A stretch of DNA of 9,600 nucleotides from an uncultured Bermanella sp. (GCA_913054445.1 CAJXIK010000058.1:1-9600); one strand, 5' to 3'; positions 1-6,989 are shown, counted from the stretch's first letter. Numbers and translations: made by a program. Notes: a model not told the origin generated them from the sequence alone.

Positions 1-415
1 ACCGCGCGCCCCGCACACGAGCAAAGCCAGCTCTGTGTTTGATGACTTTAATGGCCCTGAGTCAATAGAACCGCGCGCCCCGCACACGAGCAAAGCCAGC
101 TCTGTGTTTGATGACTTTAATGGCACTGAGGCAATTGAACCTCGCGCGCCAGCGGTGTCGCCTACCTCTTCTACTATGAATGAAGACGCAGACTTAATGG
201 CTGCCATGGAAGCGCAGGCCGATGAACCGCGCGCGCCAGCGGTGTCGCCTACCTCTTCTACTATGAATGAGGATGCAGACTTAATGGCTGCCATGGAAGA
301 CGAGATAATGGCGCAACTGGAAGCCGAGCAGGAAGCACTACTAACCGAACCAGCCGATCAAGAGGGGGCTGGCACCGCCAAGACCCTGGCAGATCTGGCC
401 AGTAAATTTGAATAA
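1..415 (+). CDS. scpB: C-terminal tail of probable ScpB (5' partial)
   Basis: An open frame enters from the left edge (first full codon at base 2) and stops at TAA 413-415, giving about 137 residues with no start in view. A GTG at 35 sits inside a repeat and is not a credible start. The visible part is acidic and low in complexity. It begins with two 23-residue units (each starting PRAP, containing VFDDFNG), followed by two longer units (PRAP, then TSSTMNEDADLMAAME), and ends in a Glu/Ala-rich stretch closing TLADLASKFE. No catalytic or folded domain is visible. The ScpB call rests on position: in many gammaproteobacteria scpB lies directly upstream of rluB, and ScpB proteins often carry a variable acidic C-terminal extension after the winged-helix core. 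ScpB works with ScpA and SMC in chromosome condensation and segregation. The winged-helix part would lie outside the window, so the name is inference. Confidence 0.55.
   Translation, partial: PRAPHTSKASSVFDDFNGPESIEPRAPHTSKASSVFDDFNGTEAIEPRAPAVSPTSSTMNEDADLMAAMEAQADEPRAPAVSPTSSTMNEDADLMAAMEDEIMAQLEAEQEALLTEPADQEGAGTAKTLADLASKFE
2..139 (+). repeat. 69-bp in-frame tandem repeat, 2 copies
   Basis: Copies are at 2-70 and 71-139. Each encodes 23 residues starting PRAPHTSKASS and ending in IE. They differ at three bases: two change an amino acid (Pro to Thr, Ser to Ala) and one is silent. The array may continue left of the window, because base 1 fits the last base of a preceding Glu codon. Near identity suggests recent duplication or ongoing homogenisation. 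Confidence 0.95.
137..298 (+). repeat. 87-bp in-frame tandem repeat, 2 copies
   Basis: The unit starts at 137 and again at 224. The 25-codon block (137-211 and 224-298) encodes EPRAPAVSPTSSTMNEDADL then MAAME in both copies and differs at only three bases, all silent. The first copy carries four extra codons (AQAD) before the second begins. Both begin with the same PRAP motif as the upstream 69-bp units, so the two repeat families share a junction element. Confidence 0.95.
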
Positions 416-424
416 TCCAAGATC

Positions 425-440
425 AGACGCGCAAGCGTCT
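425..440 (+). other. Perfect hairpin with GCAA tetraloop, scpB-rluB gap
   Basis: The stem AGACGC (425-430) pairs perfectly with GCGTCT (435-440) around a GCAA loop (431-434), a GNRA tetraloop. It starts 9 bases after the upstream stop codon and ends 10 bases before the rluB Shine-Dalgarno. No T-run follows, so a classic intrinsic terminator is unlikely. It could stabilise or mark a processing point in a shared scpB-rluB transcript; that role is inference. Confidence 0.5.
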
Positions 441-462
441 ACTCAGTAACGGAGACAAGTTA

Positions 463-1335
463 ATGAGTGAGAAACTACAAAAAATCCTAGCCCAAGTGGG
501 CCTAGGTTCCCGTCGTGAGATGGAGCGTTGGATTGAGCAGGGACGTGTCGAGCTTAATGGCGAAGCCGCCAAATTAGGCGAGCGGGCCGGCCCTGATGAT
601 GATATTAAGGTGGATGGCAAGACGGTCGACCATGGCAAAGCGGCTCCGCGCCGTGTGCTGGTGTACAACAAGCCAGAGGGAGAGGTTTGTACCCGTCACG
701 ACCCAGATGGCCGCCCCACCGTGTTTGACCGTCTGCCCAGAATTAAAGGGGAGCGCTGGATTGCAGTGGGCCGTTTGGATATCAACACCGCGGGCCTGCT
801 GTTGTTCACCACAGATGGTGAATTGGCCAACAAGTTGATGCACCCCAGCACCAACACGGTTGACCGTGAGTACGCGGTGCGCGTGGCCGGTGAGGTAACC
901 CCAGAAATCATCGCCACCCTAAAGGAAGGCGTGGTGCTGGAAGACGGCATGGCCAAGTTCACCGATGTGCAGTTCTTCGATGGTGAAGGCTTTAATCAGT
1001 GGTATCACGTGTGCATCATGGAAGGGCGTAACCGTGAGGTGCGTCGCCTCTGGGAAAGTCAGGACCTCAAGGTCTCGCGCCTCAAACGAGTGCGTTACGG
1101 TTGTATTTTCTTACCGAAGAAAGTCTCCGTGGGACGCTGGTTAGAACTGGATCAGAAGGACACGGATGAGCTGGCTTCGCTGGTGAACCTGCCCAGTAAA
1201 CCTGTGGTGAAGTTAGATCCTAAACTGTTAAAGCAATACGAGCGCGACAACAGACGCCAGAAGACGCGCCAAAAAGTGGGCAAGGACAGCAAGGACAGCA
1301 AGTTACGTAAGCGCAAGGTGCGAATTGACTCTTAA
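463..1335 (+). CDS. rluB: 23S rRNA pseudouridine synthase RluB
   Basis: This 290-residue protein belongs to the RsuA/RluB/RluE family, which isomerises a specific uridine in 23S rRNA to pseudouridine during ribosome assembly (U2605 for E. coli RluB). Residues 3-55 form an S4 RNA-binding domain (KILAQVGLGSRREMERWI, then GRVELNG). The catalytic domain follows, with VYNKPEGEVCT at 67-77 and the family motif GRLDINTAGLLLFTTDGEL at 103-121, where D106 is the expected nucleophile. The EGRNREVRRLWE motif at 187-198 is also typical. The C-terminus after about 245 is a Lys/Arg-rich tail (KTRQKVGKDSKDSK, then RKRKVRID), common in RluB and likely to aid RNA binding. The start is ATG 463 with GGAG at 451-454, eight bases upstream. 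The gene follows the ScpB-like CDS by 47 bp and is probably co-transcribed with it. RluE or RsuA is less likely, given the long basic tail and the neighbour. Confidence 0.93.
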   Translation: MSEKLQKILAQVGLGSRREMERWIEQGRVELNGEAAKLGERAGPDDDIKVDGKTVDHGKAAPRRVLVYNKPEGEVCTRHDPDGRPTVFDRLPRIKGERWIAVGRLDINTAGLLLFTTDGELANKLMHPSTNTVDREYAVRVAGEVTPEIIATLKEGVVLEDGMAKFTDVQFFDGEGFNQWYHVCIMEGRNREVRRLWESQDLKVSRLKRVRYGCIFLPKKVSVGRWLELDQKDTDELASLVNLPSKPVVKLDPKLLKQYERDNRRQKTRQKVGKDSKDSKLRKRKVRIDS

Positions 1336-1343
1336 TTAGAGTC
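1327..1343 (+). other. Hairpin enclosing the rluB stop codon
   Basis: GACTCT (1327-1332) pairs perfectly with AGAGTC (1338-1343), leaving a five-base loop TAATT that begins with the rluB TAA stop. Two U-G pairs could extend the base of the stem. It overlaps the first base pairs of the downstream 34-bp repeat array. There is no T-run. A role in 3'-end protection is possible but unproven, and a six-base stem can arise by chance. Confidence 0.4.
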
Positions 1344-1432
1344 GGGCACGGGGTGCCCTCTTACGGGTTAAGCATTCGGGCACGGGGTGCCTTCTTACGG
1401 GTTAAGCACTCGGGCACGGGGTGCCCTCTTAC
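1342..1432. repeat. 34-bp tandem repeat, 2.7 copies, each with a hairpin
   Basis: Copies are at 1342-1375, 1376-1409 and a partial 1410-1432. Copies 1 and 2 differ at two bases. Each contains GGGCAC-GGG-GTGCCC, a 6-bp stem with a 3-base loop (1344-1358, 1378-1392, 1412-1426). In copy 2 the outermost pair becomes G-T (G-U in + strand RNA), so the stem can still form. The array fills the space between two convergent genes, rluB ending at 1335 and the peptidase stop at 1436. On the + strand each stem is followed by TCTTAC, only weakly T-rich. It may act as a back-to-back termination or mRNA-end structure for both genes, but it is not a textbook rho-independent terminator. Confidence 0.85.
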
Positions 1433-1435
1433 CGT

Positions 1436-1945
1436 TTATGGGTAAATGGCACCTGCTATGTCTAGCTGAGTGAGATACAGACGCATATCAAACTCCAGCT
1501 GGTGATAGTCGGGCAGCATGTGCTGACAGAGCTGATAAAACGCTTTGTTGTGCTCTTTTTCTTTCAGGTGTGCCAGTTCGTGCACCACGATCATGTCTAA
1601 AAATTCTTGTGGTGCGTTTTTAAATACCGCCGCGATTCGAATCTCATTTTTACTCTTTATCTTGCCCCCCTGCACGCGCGCGATGTACTTGTGCAACCCT
1701 AGGGCGTTGTTAATCACGTGAATTTTGCCATCGTAGACCACCTTGCTTAAGGGTGCCGATTTTTTCAGGTATTGATGTTTAATGGCCATCACATGATCAC
1801 GCAGGGCGGCGTCGTTCTTGATGCCGTGGGCAGAGGGGTACTTGGCCAGCAGGAATTGATCTAGGGTTTTGGCGTCCACCATGCCTTGCACTTGCTCTTT
1901 TAGTTGTGGGGCGTAGCTGGATAGGTATTTTAAGCGGGTTGGCAT
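1436..1945 (-). CDS. YgjP-like (DUF45/M48-type) zinc metallopeptidase
   Basis: This is a 169-residue protein with a zincin motif, VVHELAHLKEKEHNKAFYQ, at 120-138: H122 and H126 are zinc ligands, E123 the catalytic base, and H132 the likely third ligand, as in YgjP-like proteins (HELxHLK, then H-x-K-x-F). A conserved block upstream (HKYIARVQGGKIKSKNEIRI, about 85-104) and the ending LEFDMRLYLTQLD match the short pseudomonad-type members of this family. There is no signal peptide or membrane segment, so it is probably cytoplasmic. Its substrate is unknown, and the family is only loosely characterised. The start is ATG at 1943-1945. The bases before it are C-rich and show no Shine-Dalgarno, but this start gives the expected N-terminus (MPTRLKYLSSYAPQL). 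The gene lies 88 bp downstream of the large kinase gene, has its own promoter in that gap, and converges on rluB. Confidence 0.85.
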   Translation of the reverse strand: MPTRLKYLSSYAPQLKEQVQGMVDAKTLDQFLLAKYPSAHGIKNDAALRDHVMAIKHQYLKKSAPLSKVVYDGKIHVINNALGLHKYIARVQGGKIKSKNEIRIAAVFKNAPQEFLDMIVVHELAHLKEKEHNKAFYQLCQHMLPDYHQLEFDMRLYLTQLDIAGAIYP

Positions 1946-1974
1946 GGGTGGGGGGTGTCTACTGCAAAACGACG

Positions 1975-2003
1975 ATTATATCCTCTGCTTAGGCATGTGT
2001 CTG
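1975..2003 (-). promoter_or_regulatory. Sigma70-type promoter for the metallopeptidase gene
   Basis: Read on the minus strand, a perfect -10 box TATAAT (1980-1975) lies 17 bp after CAGACA (2003-1998), which matches four of six bases of the -35 consensus. Transcription would start near 1968, giving a leader of about 22 bases before the ATG. It lies just downstream of the kinase stop codon, so the peptidase can be expressed independently of the kinase. Confidence 0.6.
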
Positions 2004-2033
2004 TGCGCTCGTCACGGCGGCTATTGCGCCAGC

Positions 2034-5000
2034 CTAGCCCTGTAAGTAATCGCTTAGATGATCCTCTAGGATCGCGAAATTTTGTTGTAACAGAGGCAGT
2101 AGGGTCAGCAGGCTTTGCCCGTCACATTGTGCGCTGGCCTCCTCAATTTGCGTGGCCACCGCGCTCAGGGAGTGGCCACTGATGTTGGCGGCCACGCCTT
2201 TTATGGTGTAGGCCACCGCCTTCACACTCTCATAGGATTGGCTGTCCACCGCCTGCTCTAATTGATTCAGTATCTTGGGCATATCTTGCAAGAACAGGCT
2301 GGCCAGCATTCTTAAACTCTTATGGTTGCCTCTCACGCGTTGTAGAGCGTCCTGCTGATTCCAGACAATGTCTTGCTGGCTGGCTGTAGGCTTGGGTGCT
2401 TCATCTGTGATTGGGACGGGTGTGTTGTTGAGCCAGAGTTGCAATTTTTCTTGCAGGGCAGCGCTGTCGATGGGCTTACTTAAATAATCATCCATGCCTG
2501 CTAATAGGCATTTTTCACGGTCACCTTTCATGGCATTGGCGGTCATGGCGATGATACTAAGCTTTCGATACCTGTCTCCCCCCGTACCTTGGCGTATTTG
2601 CCGGGTGGTCTCGTAACCATCCATCTCGGGCATCTGACAGTCCATCAGTACCAGAGTGTAAGGGTGGTTGGCGGGCGCAGACTTTAAGGCGGCTAGGGCT
2701 TCCAGGCCATTGCCGGTGGCATCGGCTTGTAGGCCCATATCTTCGAGGATGCCCTGCGCCACCACCTGATTAATATGGTTGTCTTCCACCAGCAACAGAC
2801 GCGTTTCAGGCGGCCAAGATGGCTGCGAATCTTCACTGCGCGCCATGCTTTTCAAATAGTGGCGGGTGACCAAGGGGGATGCGTCATCCAAGGCATCACC
2901 GCCGGCAATCACCACATTGAGGGCATCGAATAAATCCGAGGTCGTAGCGGGTTTGGGAAAATAGGCGGCAAAGCCCAGCTCGGCAAAGTAGCGGGCATCG
3001 CCGCGGCTGTTCATGGAGGTCATCATCACCAGCCGCGTCGCGCTGAAGCGTGCATCGGCTTTGATGGCCTTGCCGAGCGTGGCACCGTCCATGCTCGGCA
3101 TCTGCATGTCTAGGAAGGCCACCTCGAAGCCGTCGTCTAATGGTTGCTGTGCCATTATTGCCAAGGCGCTCTCACCGCCCTCTGCCTCCTGGACCCGCGC
3201 GCCCCATTGTTCGAGTTGGCCCCGCAATACCTGGCGGTTGGTGGTGTTGTCATCCACCACTAAAATGCTAACGCCATGGATATCGACGCTGGGCAAGGCG
3301 GCCTGCGATTTGTCGCTGGTTTGCAGTAACACATTAAATTCAAAGCAACTGCCCTCTCCCATAGTGCTGCTGACCTTAATGCTGCCCCCCATGAGTTCGA
3401 TAAGCTGTTTGGAGATGGCCAGCCCCAGCCCAGTGCCGCCGTATTTTCGGGTGGTGGAGGCATCCACCTGAGTGAAGGAATCAAACAGGGCATCTAGCTT
3501 GTCTGGTGGGATGCCGATGCCGGTATCCGTCACGCCGCAGGTTAGACGCAATTGCTGTGAGGTGATGTTTTCTAGGGTGGCGCGCACCACGATCTCTCCG
3601 TGGTGGGTGAACTTAATGGCGTTGCCCACTAGGTTCGTGAGGATTTGCCGTATGCGCCCCGGGTCTCCCTTCACCATAGTGTGCAGTATGCCTTGCATAT
3701 CGAGGATGATCTCTAGGCCTTTTTCCTGCACCCGATGACCGATGGATTCGGCAAAGTCACCTAGCTGGCTGCGAACATCAAATTCCAGTTCTTCGAGCTC
3801 CAGTTTACCTGCCTCTACCTTAGAGAAGTCGAGGATGTCGTTGATCAAGGTTAACAAGGATTCGGCGCTAGACAGAGCCAGCTTGGCATAGTGACCCTGA
3901 TCTGGGGTTAGCTGGCTTTTTTGCAGCAAACCCAACATGCCCAGCACACCGTTCATGGGGGTGCGAATTTCATGGCTCATGCTGGCGAGGAACTCGCTCT
4001 TGACCTGGGCGCCCGCCTCGGCCTGCTCCTTGGCTTGGCGTAACTTATGCTCGTGCTCTTTATCGGCGGTCACGTCTCTAAAGCTCCATACGCGGCCGCT
4101 GGTTTTGCCGTTCATCAACATGGGTTTGGAGAAACGCTGTAAAATTCGCCCATCTTTTAGTAGCAGGGTATCCATCACCCCTGGGCTGGTATCCGTGTGT
4201 AAAAATTCTACGCGCTCGATAAATGCTTGGGGATCCATGAGCTTCTCGGCGATTATCTTTAATCGTTCGTCTTGGTTTTCATTGCTCAGGAGAGTGTCCT
4301 CGGCCCCCCATAACTCGATGAATTTACGGTTAGTATTTAGAATTTTTCCCGAGCGGTCGGTGACTAAAATACCGTTGTCGGTGCTGTCGAGGGTGGCCTC
4401 TAGTAGAGTCAGGCTCTCGTTCTTTTCTTTTTCTGCTTGCTTGTGGGCGCTAATGTCACGAATGATGCCAGTAAATATGATGCCACCTGGGGTTACCATC
4501 TTGCCTATGGCCAGGTGCATGTGGAAACTGCGGCCATCTTTACGTAGTCCCAATAGTTCACGGCCCACACCTATGATCTTACTCACTCCGCTTTGCTGGT
4601 AATGCTGTAAATACTCATCGTGGCGCAGGGCGTTTTCCTCGGGCATGAGCATGGAAATATTCTTCGCCATCACCTCGCTGGCGTCATAGCCAAACATCTT
4701 CTCGGCAGCGAGGTTAAAGCTTAAGATAATGCCCTGTTTGTCTATGGTGATGATGCTGTCCACGGCGGTGTCGACGATACTTTGGCTGCGTTGCGCGGTG
4801 GCTTTTTCGTTGTGTAGGGCATCTTCCATACGCAGCAGTAAATTATTAAAGCTGCGTGCCAACACGCCTATTTCATCCCGGCTGTTAAGCGGTAAGTCGG
4901 TAATTTCACCGCTGCGTTCGTATTGTTGCATGGCATGGGTCATGGTTAGCAGCGGCTGCGACAAACGTCGTGATGCCACCACGGCTAAGCCTAACGCGAG

Positions 5001-6989
5001 CAAGGCCATGGAGCCACCCAGTAATAAACTACGATCACGAAAGGAGGTTAATTGTTTCCCTATATGAGGGTTGGTATTTTGCAGCAAGAGATGTAGAGGG
5101 TGGTTACTACCGTACTCTTGTAATGAAATGAAGCGGTAATAAGAAGGGAATAGTTCGCCATATTTATTTGCTAATGTTTTTAAGGGGCTGTTCTTGTGCT
5201 CGGAAAGAATAAGCGTTTTTAGTGATGGGAAAAAATCTTGAATAAATTGTCTGGAGGAGGTTGTCTGTAAAGATGCCTGAGAGTTATAAATCAATTGACC
5301 GTCTTCTGCCGCTAAGAAAAGCGTGAAGTGTGATAGAGCATCTTGACTTAAGTTTTCGATGAAACTCTTAAAATCAATGTTTATGACCACGAAGCCAAAG
5401 ATGTCGCCGCTCCCTTGGTCATAAATAGGGGTGCTCACCTGAATTTCTGGGGGCGCAAGCTGTTCCTGGTCTCGGCCATGGCTGAGCTGCATCTCAGAGA
5501 AGTGAACGTCACCAGGGGGAATCGTCACCGTGCCCTTGAATAGACGGGTGTGCGCGGTGGTGTGCAACAGGGAGCTGGGCATGCGTTGTATCCCCGCCTG
5601 TCGGCGCACCACATCGATAAGCTCTGTGCCGTTATTTGCGACCCCTATGTAGCGAATTTTCTGGTAATTGGCTTTGGCCCTCATGAGTTCTTCAAAAATT
5701 TGTTCCAAGCGGTCCCGCCAGATGGCGGTTTCTTGAGGCTTGTTCTGGCCGATGGCGCGGACTAATGCGTGAATGGGTGGGGTGTTGCTGAGAAACAGCA
5801 CATCGGCGGCACCTTGATTGTAGAGCTGGGCCAATAACGGCTCCACCAGTGCGCTCTCTAGGCGTAACTTCTCGACCTCCTGGTCGCGCAACAAGCGCCC
5901 AGATTCAGAATAAAAAGTAGAGCCCACGATGGTGGCCACCACGAGGGCGAGCACAAAGGCGGCGGCGGGTAGTTGTATGGCAAGGGGTCGTTTGGCGTTG
6001 CCCACTGTGTGTAGCTTGAGGTTTTCGTTGCGGGGAAACGCAGAGCCAGTGTGAGATTGGGCGGCTTGGCTATCTTTTGTGGGTATGTATTTAAGCAGGT
6101 CAAGCAAGATGCCCACTAATACCGAACTATAGGCCAGTATCTTGAGGAAGTGGGCGATATTAAAGTGGTTGTCGAACAGCTTCACCGAGCCAAAGGCCAT
6201 GTGCAGTTGGGTGCTCACCTCGGGCAGTATGCTTAATATTAAAGCAAATTTGACGATAGAGGCTTCCTGTTTGTACCAGATCCAGAACAGGGTGCCGCCA
6301 AATAAAAATAATGCCAAGGGTAGGACATCAAATGGCCGTGTGATGAGGGCGCTGGGGTACATGGTTTGCGGCAGGTTGTCACTCACCGCCGCCGCGTGCA
6401 CCACGGCATAGGCTATTAAAAAATACACGGCACAGATAGCCGCTAAAGCCTTTAGGCCGTAAAATCCTTGTCCACCTTGTCCACCTTGTCCACTCGTTTC
6501 GTTGAGCTGAATCAATTTTTGGCGGGCAATCCACAGGCTGATGCTGGCCCCCACAATCATGATGCTGGCATTGAATATGCGCGACAGTGCCCAAGTAAAG
6601 GGGATGAAATCGGTGTTGGGGGCGTTGGCCTGAATGATGCGCATGGCGGCGAGGGTGTGGAATGCATCGACTAACCCAGCGCACAGCAGGGCGATGCCGA
6701 TGATGGGCACCGTCACATCGCGGCGAACACTGTAATGCAAGAAGGAGGCGAGGGCGGCGATCACCGAGATGCTCACCGCGGTCCACTCAAGCAGGGCATG
6801 ATGCAGGGCACCGGCCACCGCATAGAATAGGTCGTCGGCTTTGACACTGCCGTCGGCTACCTTTTGCGCATCCAGTGGTATTTTCTGCGAGCCGAACTCG
6901 AGCCCTAGCAGGTTTAAGGCGAAGGGTATCGCGCACACGATGAGCATCGCCCAGGCGACTTTGGCCCGTGTACTGATGACTAGAGACAT
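2034..6989 (-). CDS. Multi-domain hybrid sensor histidine kinase (MASE3-like, Cache, 2 PAS, 2 REC, degenerate HPt)
   Basis: This is a 1651-residue inner-membrane sensor kinase, numbered from ATG 6989. Eight predicted membrane helices (about 11-301) resemble MASE3, including LLCAGLVDAFHTLA. A ninth helix (337-358), a periplasmic double-Cache-like domain (359-654; EIQVSTPIYD, then GFVVINIDF) and a tenth helix (654-673) follow. Next come HAMP (674-727), a FixL-like PAS (736-850), a second PAS (864-974), HisKA with H1006 in SHEIRTP, and HATPase with N1123, DTGIGI and GTGLGLA. REC1 has D1294 and K1346; REC2 has D1450 and K1505. The final HPt-like domain (about 1554-1644) reads AYTIKGVAAN, with Y1594 where His is expected. 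Positive charges in the cytoplasmic loops support the topology. The frame extends to a TTG at 7037, but that start lacks a ribosome site and would put 16 extra residues before the first helix; the ATG has only a weak GAG upstream. It lies 145 bp downstream of another hybrid kinase on the same strand. Signal and target are unknown. Confidence 0.92.
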   Translation of the reverse strand: MSLVISTRAKVAWAMLIVCAIPFALNLLGLEFGSQKIPLDAQKVADGSVKADDLFYAVAGALHHALLEWTAVSISVIAALASFLHYSVRRDVTVPIIGIALLCAGLVDAFHTLAAMRIIQANAPNTDFIPFTWALSRIFNASIMIVGASISLWIARQKLIQLNETSGQGGQGGQGFYGLKALAAICAVYFLIAYAVVHAAAVSDNLPQTMYPSALITRPFDVLPLALFLFGGTLFWIWYKQEASIVKFALILSILPEVSTQLHMAFGSVKLFDNHFNIAHFLKILAYSSVLVGILLDLLKYIPTKDSQAAQSHTGSAFPRNENLKLHTVGNAKRPLAIQLPAAAFVLALVVATIVGSTFYSESGRLLRDQEVEKLRLESALVEPLLAQLYNQGAADVLFLSNTPPIHALVRAIGQNKPQETAIWRDRLEQIFEELMRAKANYQKIRYIGVANNGTELIDVVRRQAGIQRMPSSLLHTTAHTRLFKGTVTIPPGDVHFSEMQLSHGRDQEQLAPPEIQVSTPIYDQGSGDIFGFVVINIDFKSFIENLSQDALSHFTLFLAAEDGQLIYNSQASLQTTSSRQFIQDFFPSLKTLILSEHKNSPLKTLANKYGELFPSYYRFISLQEYGSNHPLHLLLQNTNPHIGKQLTSFRDRSLLLGGSMALLALGLAVVASRRLSQPLLTMTHAMQQYERSGEITDLPLNSRDEIGVLARSFNNLLLRMEDALHNEKATAQRSQSIVDTAVDSIITIDKQGIILSFNLAAEKMFGYDASEVMAKNISMLMPEENALRHDEYLQHYQQSGVSKIIGVGRELLGLRKDGRSFHMHLAIGKMVTPGGIIFTGIIRDISAHKQAEKEKNESLTLLEATLDSTDNGILVTDRSGKILNTNRKFIELWGAEDTLLSNENQDERLKIIAEKLMDPQAFIERVEFLHTDTSPGVMDTLLLKDGRILQRFSKPMLMNGKTSGRVWSFRDVTADKEHEHKLRQAKEQAEAGAQVKSEFLASMSHEIRTPMNGVLGMLGLLQKSQLTPDQGHYAKLALSSAESLLTLINDILDFSKVEAGKLELEELEFDVRSQLGDFAESIGHRVQEKGLEIILDMQGILHTMVKGDPGRIRQILTNLVGNAIKFTHHGEIVVRATLENITSQQLRLTCGVTDTGIGIPPDKLDALFDSFTQVDASTTRKYGGTGLGLAISKQLIELMGGSIKVSSTMGEGSCFEFNVLLQTSDKSQAALPSVDIHGVSILVVDDNTTNRQVLRGQLEQWGARVQEAEGGESALAIMAQQPLDDGFEVAFLDMQMPSMDGATLGKAIKADARFSATRLVMMTSMNSRGDARYFAELGFAAYFPKPATTSDLFDALNVVIAGGDALDDASPLVTRHYLKSMARSEDSQPSWPPETRLLLVEDNHINQVVAQGILEDMGLQADATGNGLEALAALKSAPANHPYTLVLMDCQMPEMDGYETTRQIRQGTGGDRYRKLSIIAMTANAMKGDREKCLLAGMDDYLSKPIDSAALQEKLQLWLNNTPVPITDEAPKPTASQQDIVWNQQDALQRVRGNHKSLRMLASLFLQDMPKILNQLEQAVDSQSYESVKAVAYTIKGVAANISGHSLSAVATQIEEASAQCDGQSLLTLLPLLQQNFAILEDHLSDYLQG
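6466..6492 (-). repeat. Three perfect 9-bp repeats encoding Gly-Gln-Gly units
   Basis: CCTTGTCCA (+ strand) occurs three times head to tail at 6466-6474, 6475-6483 and 6484-6492. On the coding strand this gives GQGGQGGQG, in the loop between predicted membrane helices 4 and 5 of the large kinase. Topology puts this loop in the cytoplasm. Copy number changes would keep the frame and alter loop length by three residues per unit. Confidence 0.9.

Noticed and set aside
35..415. Complete small gene starting at GTG 35
   Set aside because: The frame is open to the window edge, the GTG lies inside a repeat unit that recurs at +69, and no ribosome site precedes it.
1342..1432. CRISPR-like array
   Set aside because: The 34-bp copies abut each other directly with no unique spacers, and no cas gene is present.
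1344..1432. Textbook rho-independent terminator
   Set aside because: Stems are GC-rich, but only TCTTAC follows on the + strand and no T-run on the - strand, so termination remains a possibility rather than a call.
1955..2182. 75-residue + strand frame over the kinase 3' end
   Set aside because: It overlaps the HPt coding region and the peptidase promoter and shows no recognisable domain.
3937..4602. 221-residue frame antisense to the large kinase
   Set aside because: It lies wholly within strongly conserved PAS and HisKA coding sequence on the other strand, is Ser/Arg/Leu-rich and shows no family motif; it is a codon-bias shadow.
6379..6786. 135-residue minus-strand frame with WTRWTRWTR
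   Set aside because: It is an out-of-frame reading of the 9-bp repeat region inside the real kinase frame.
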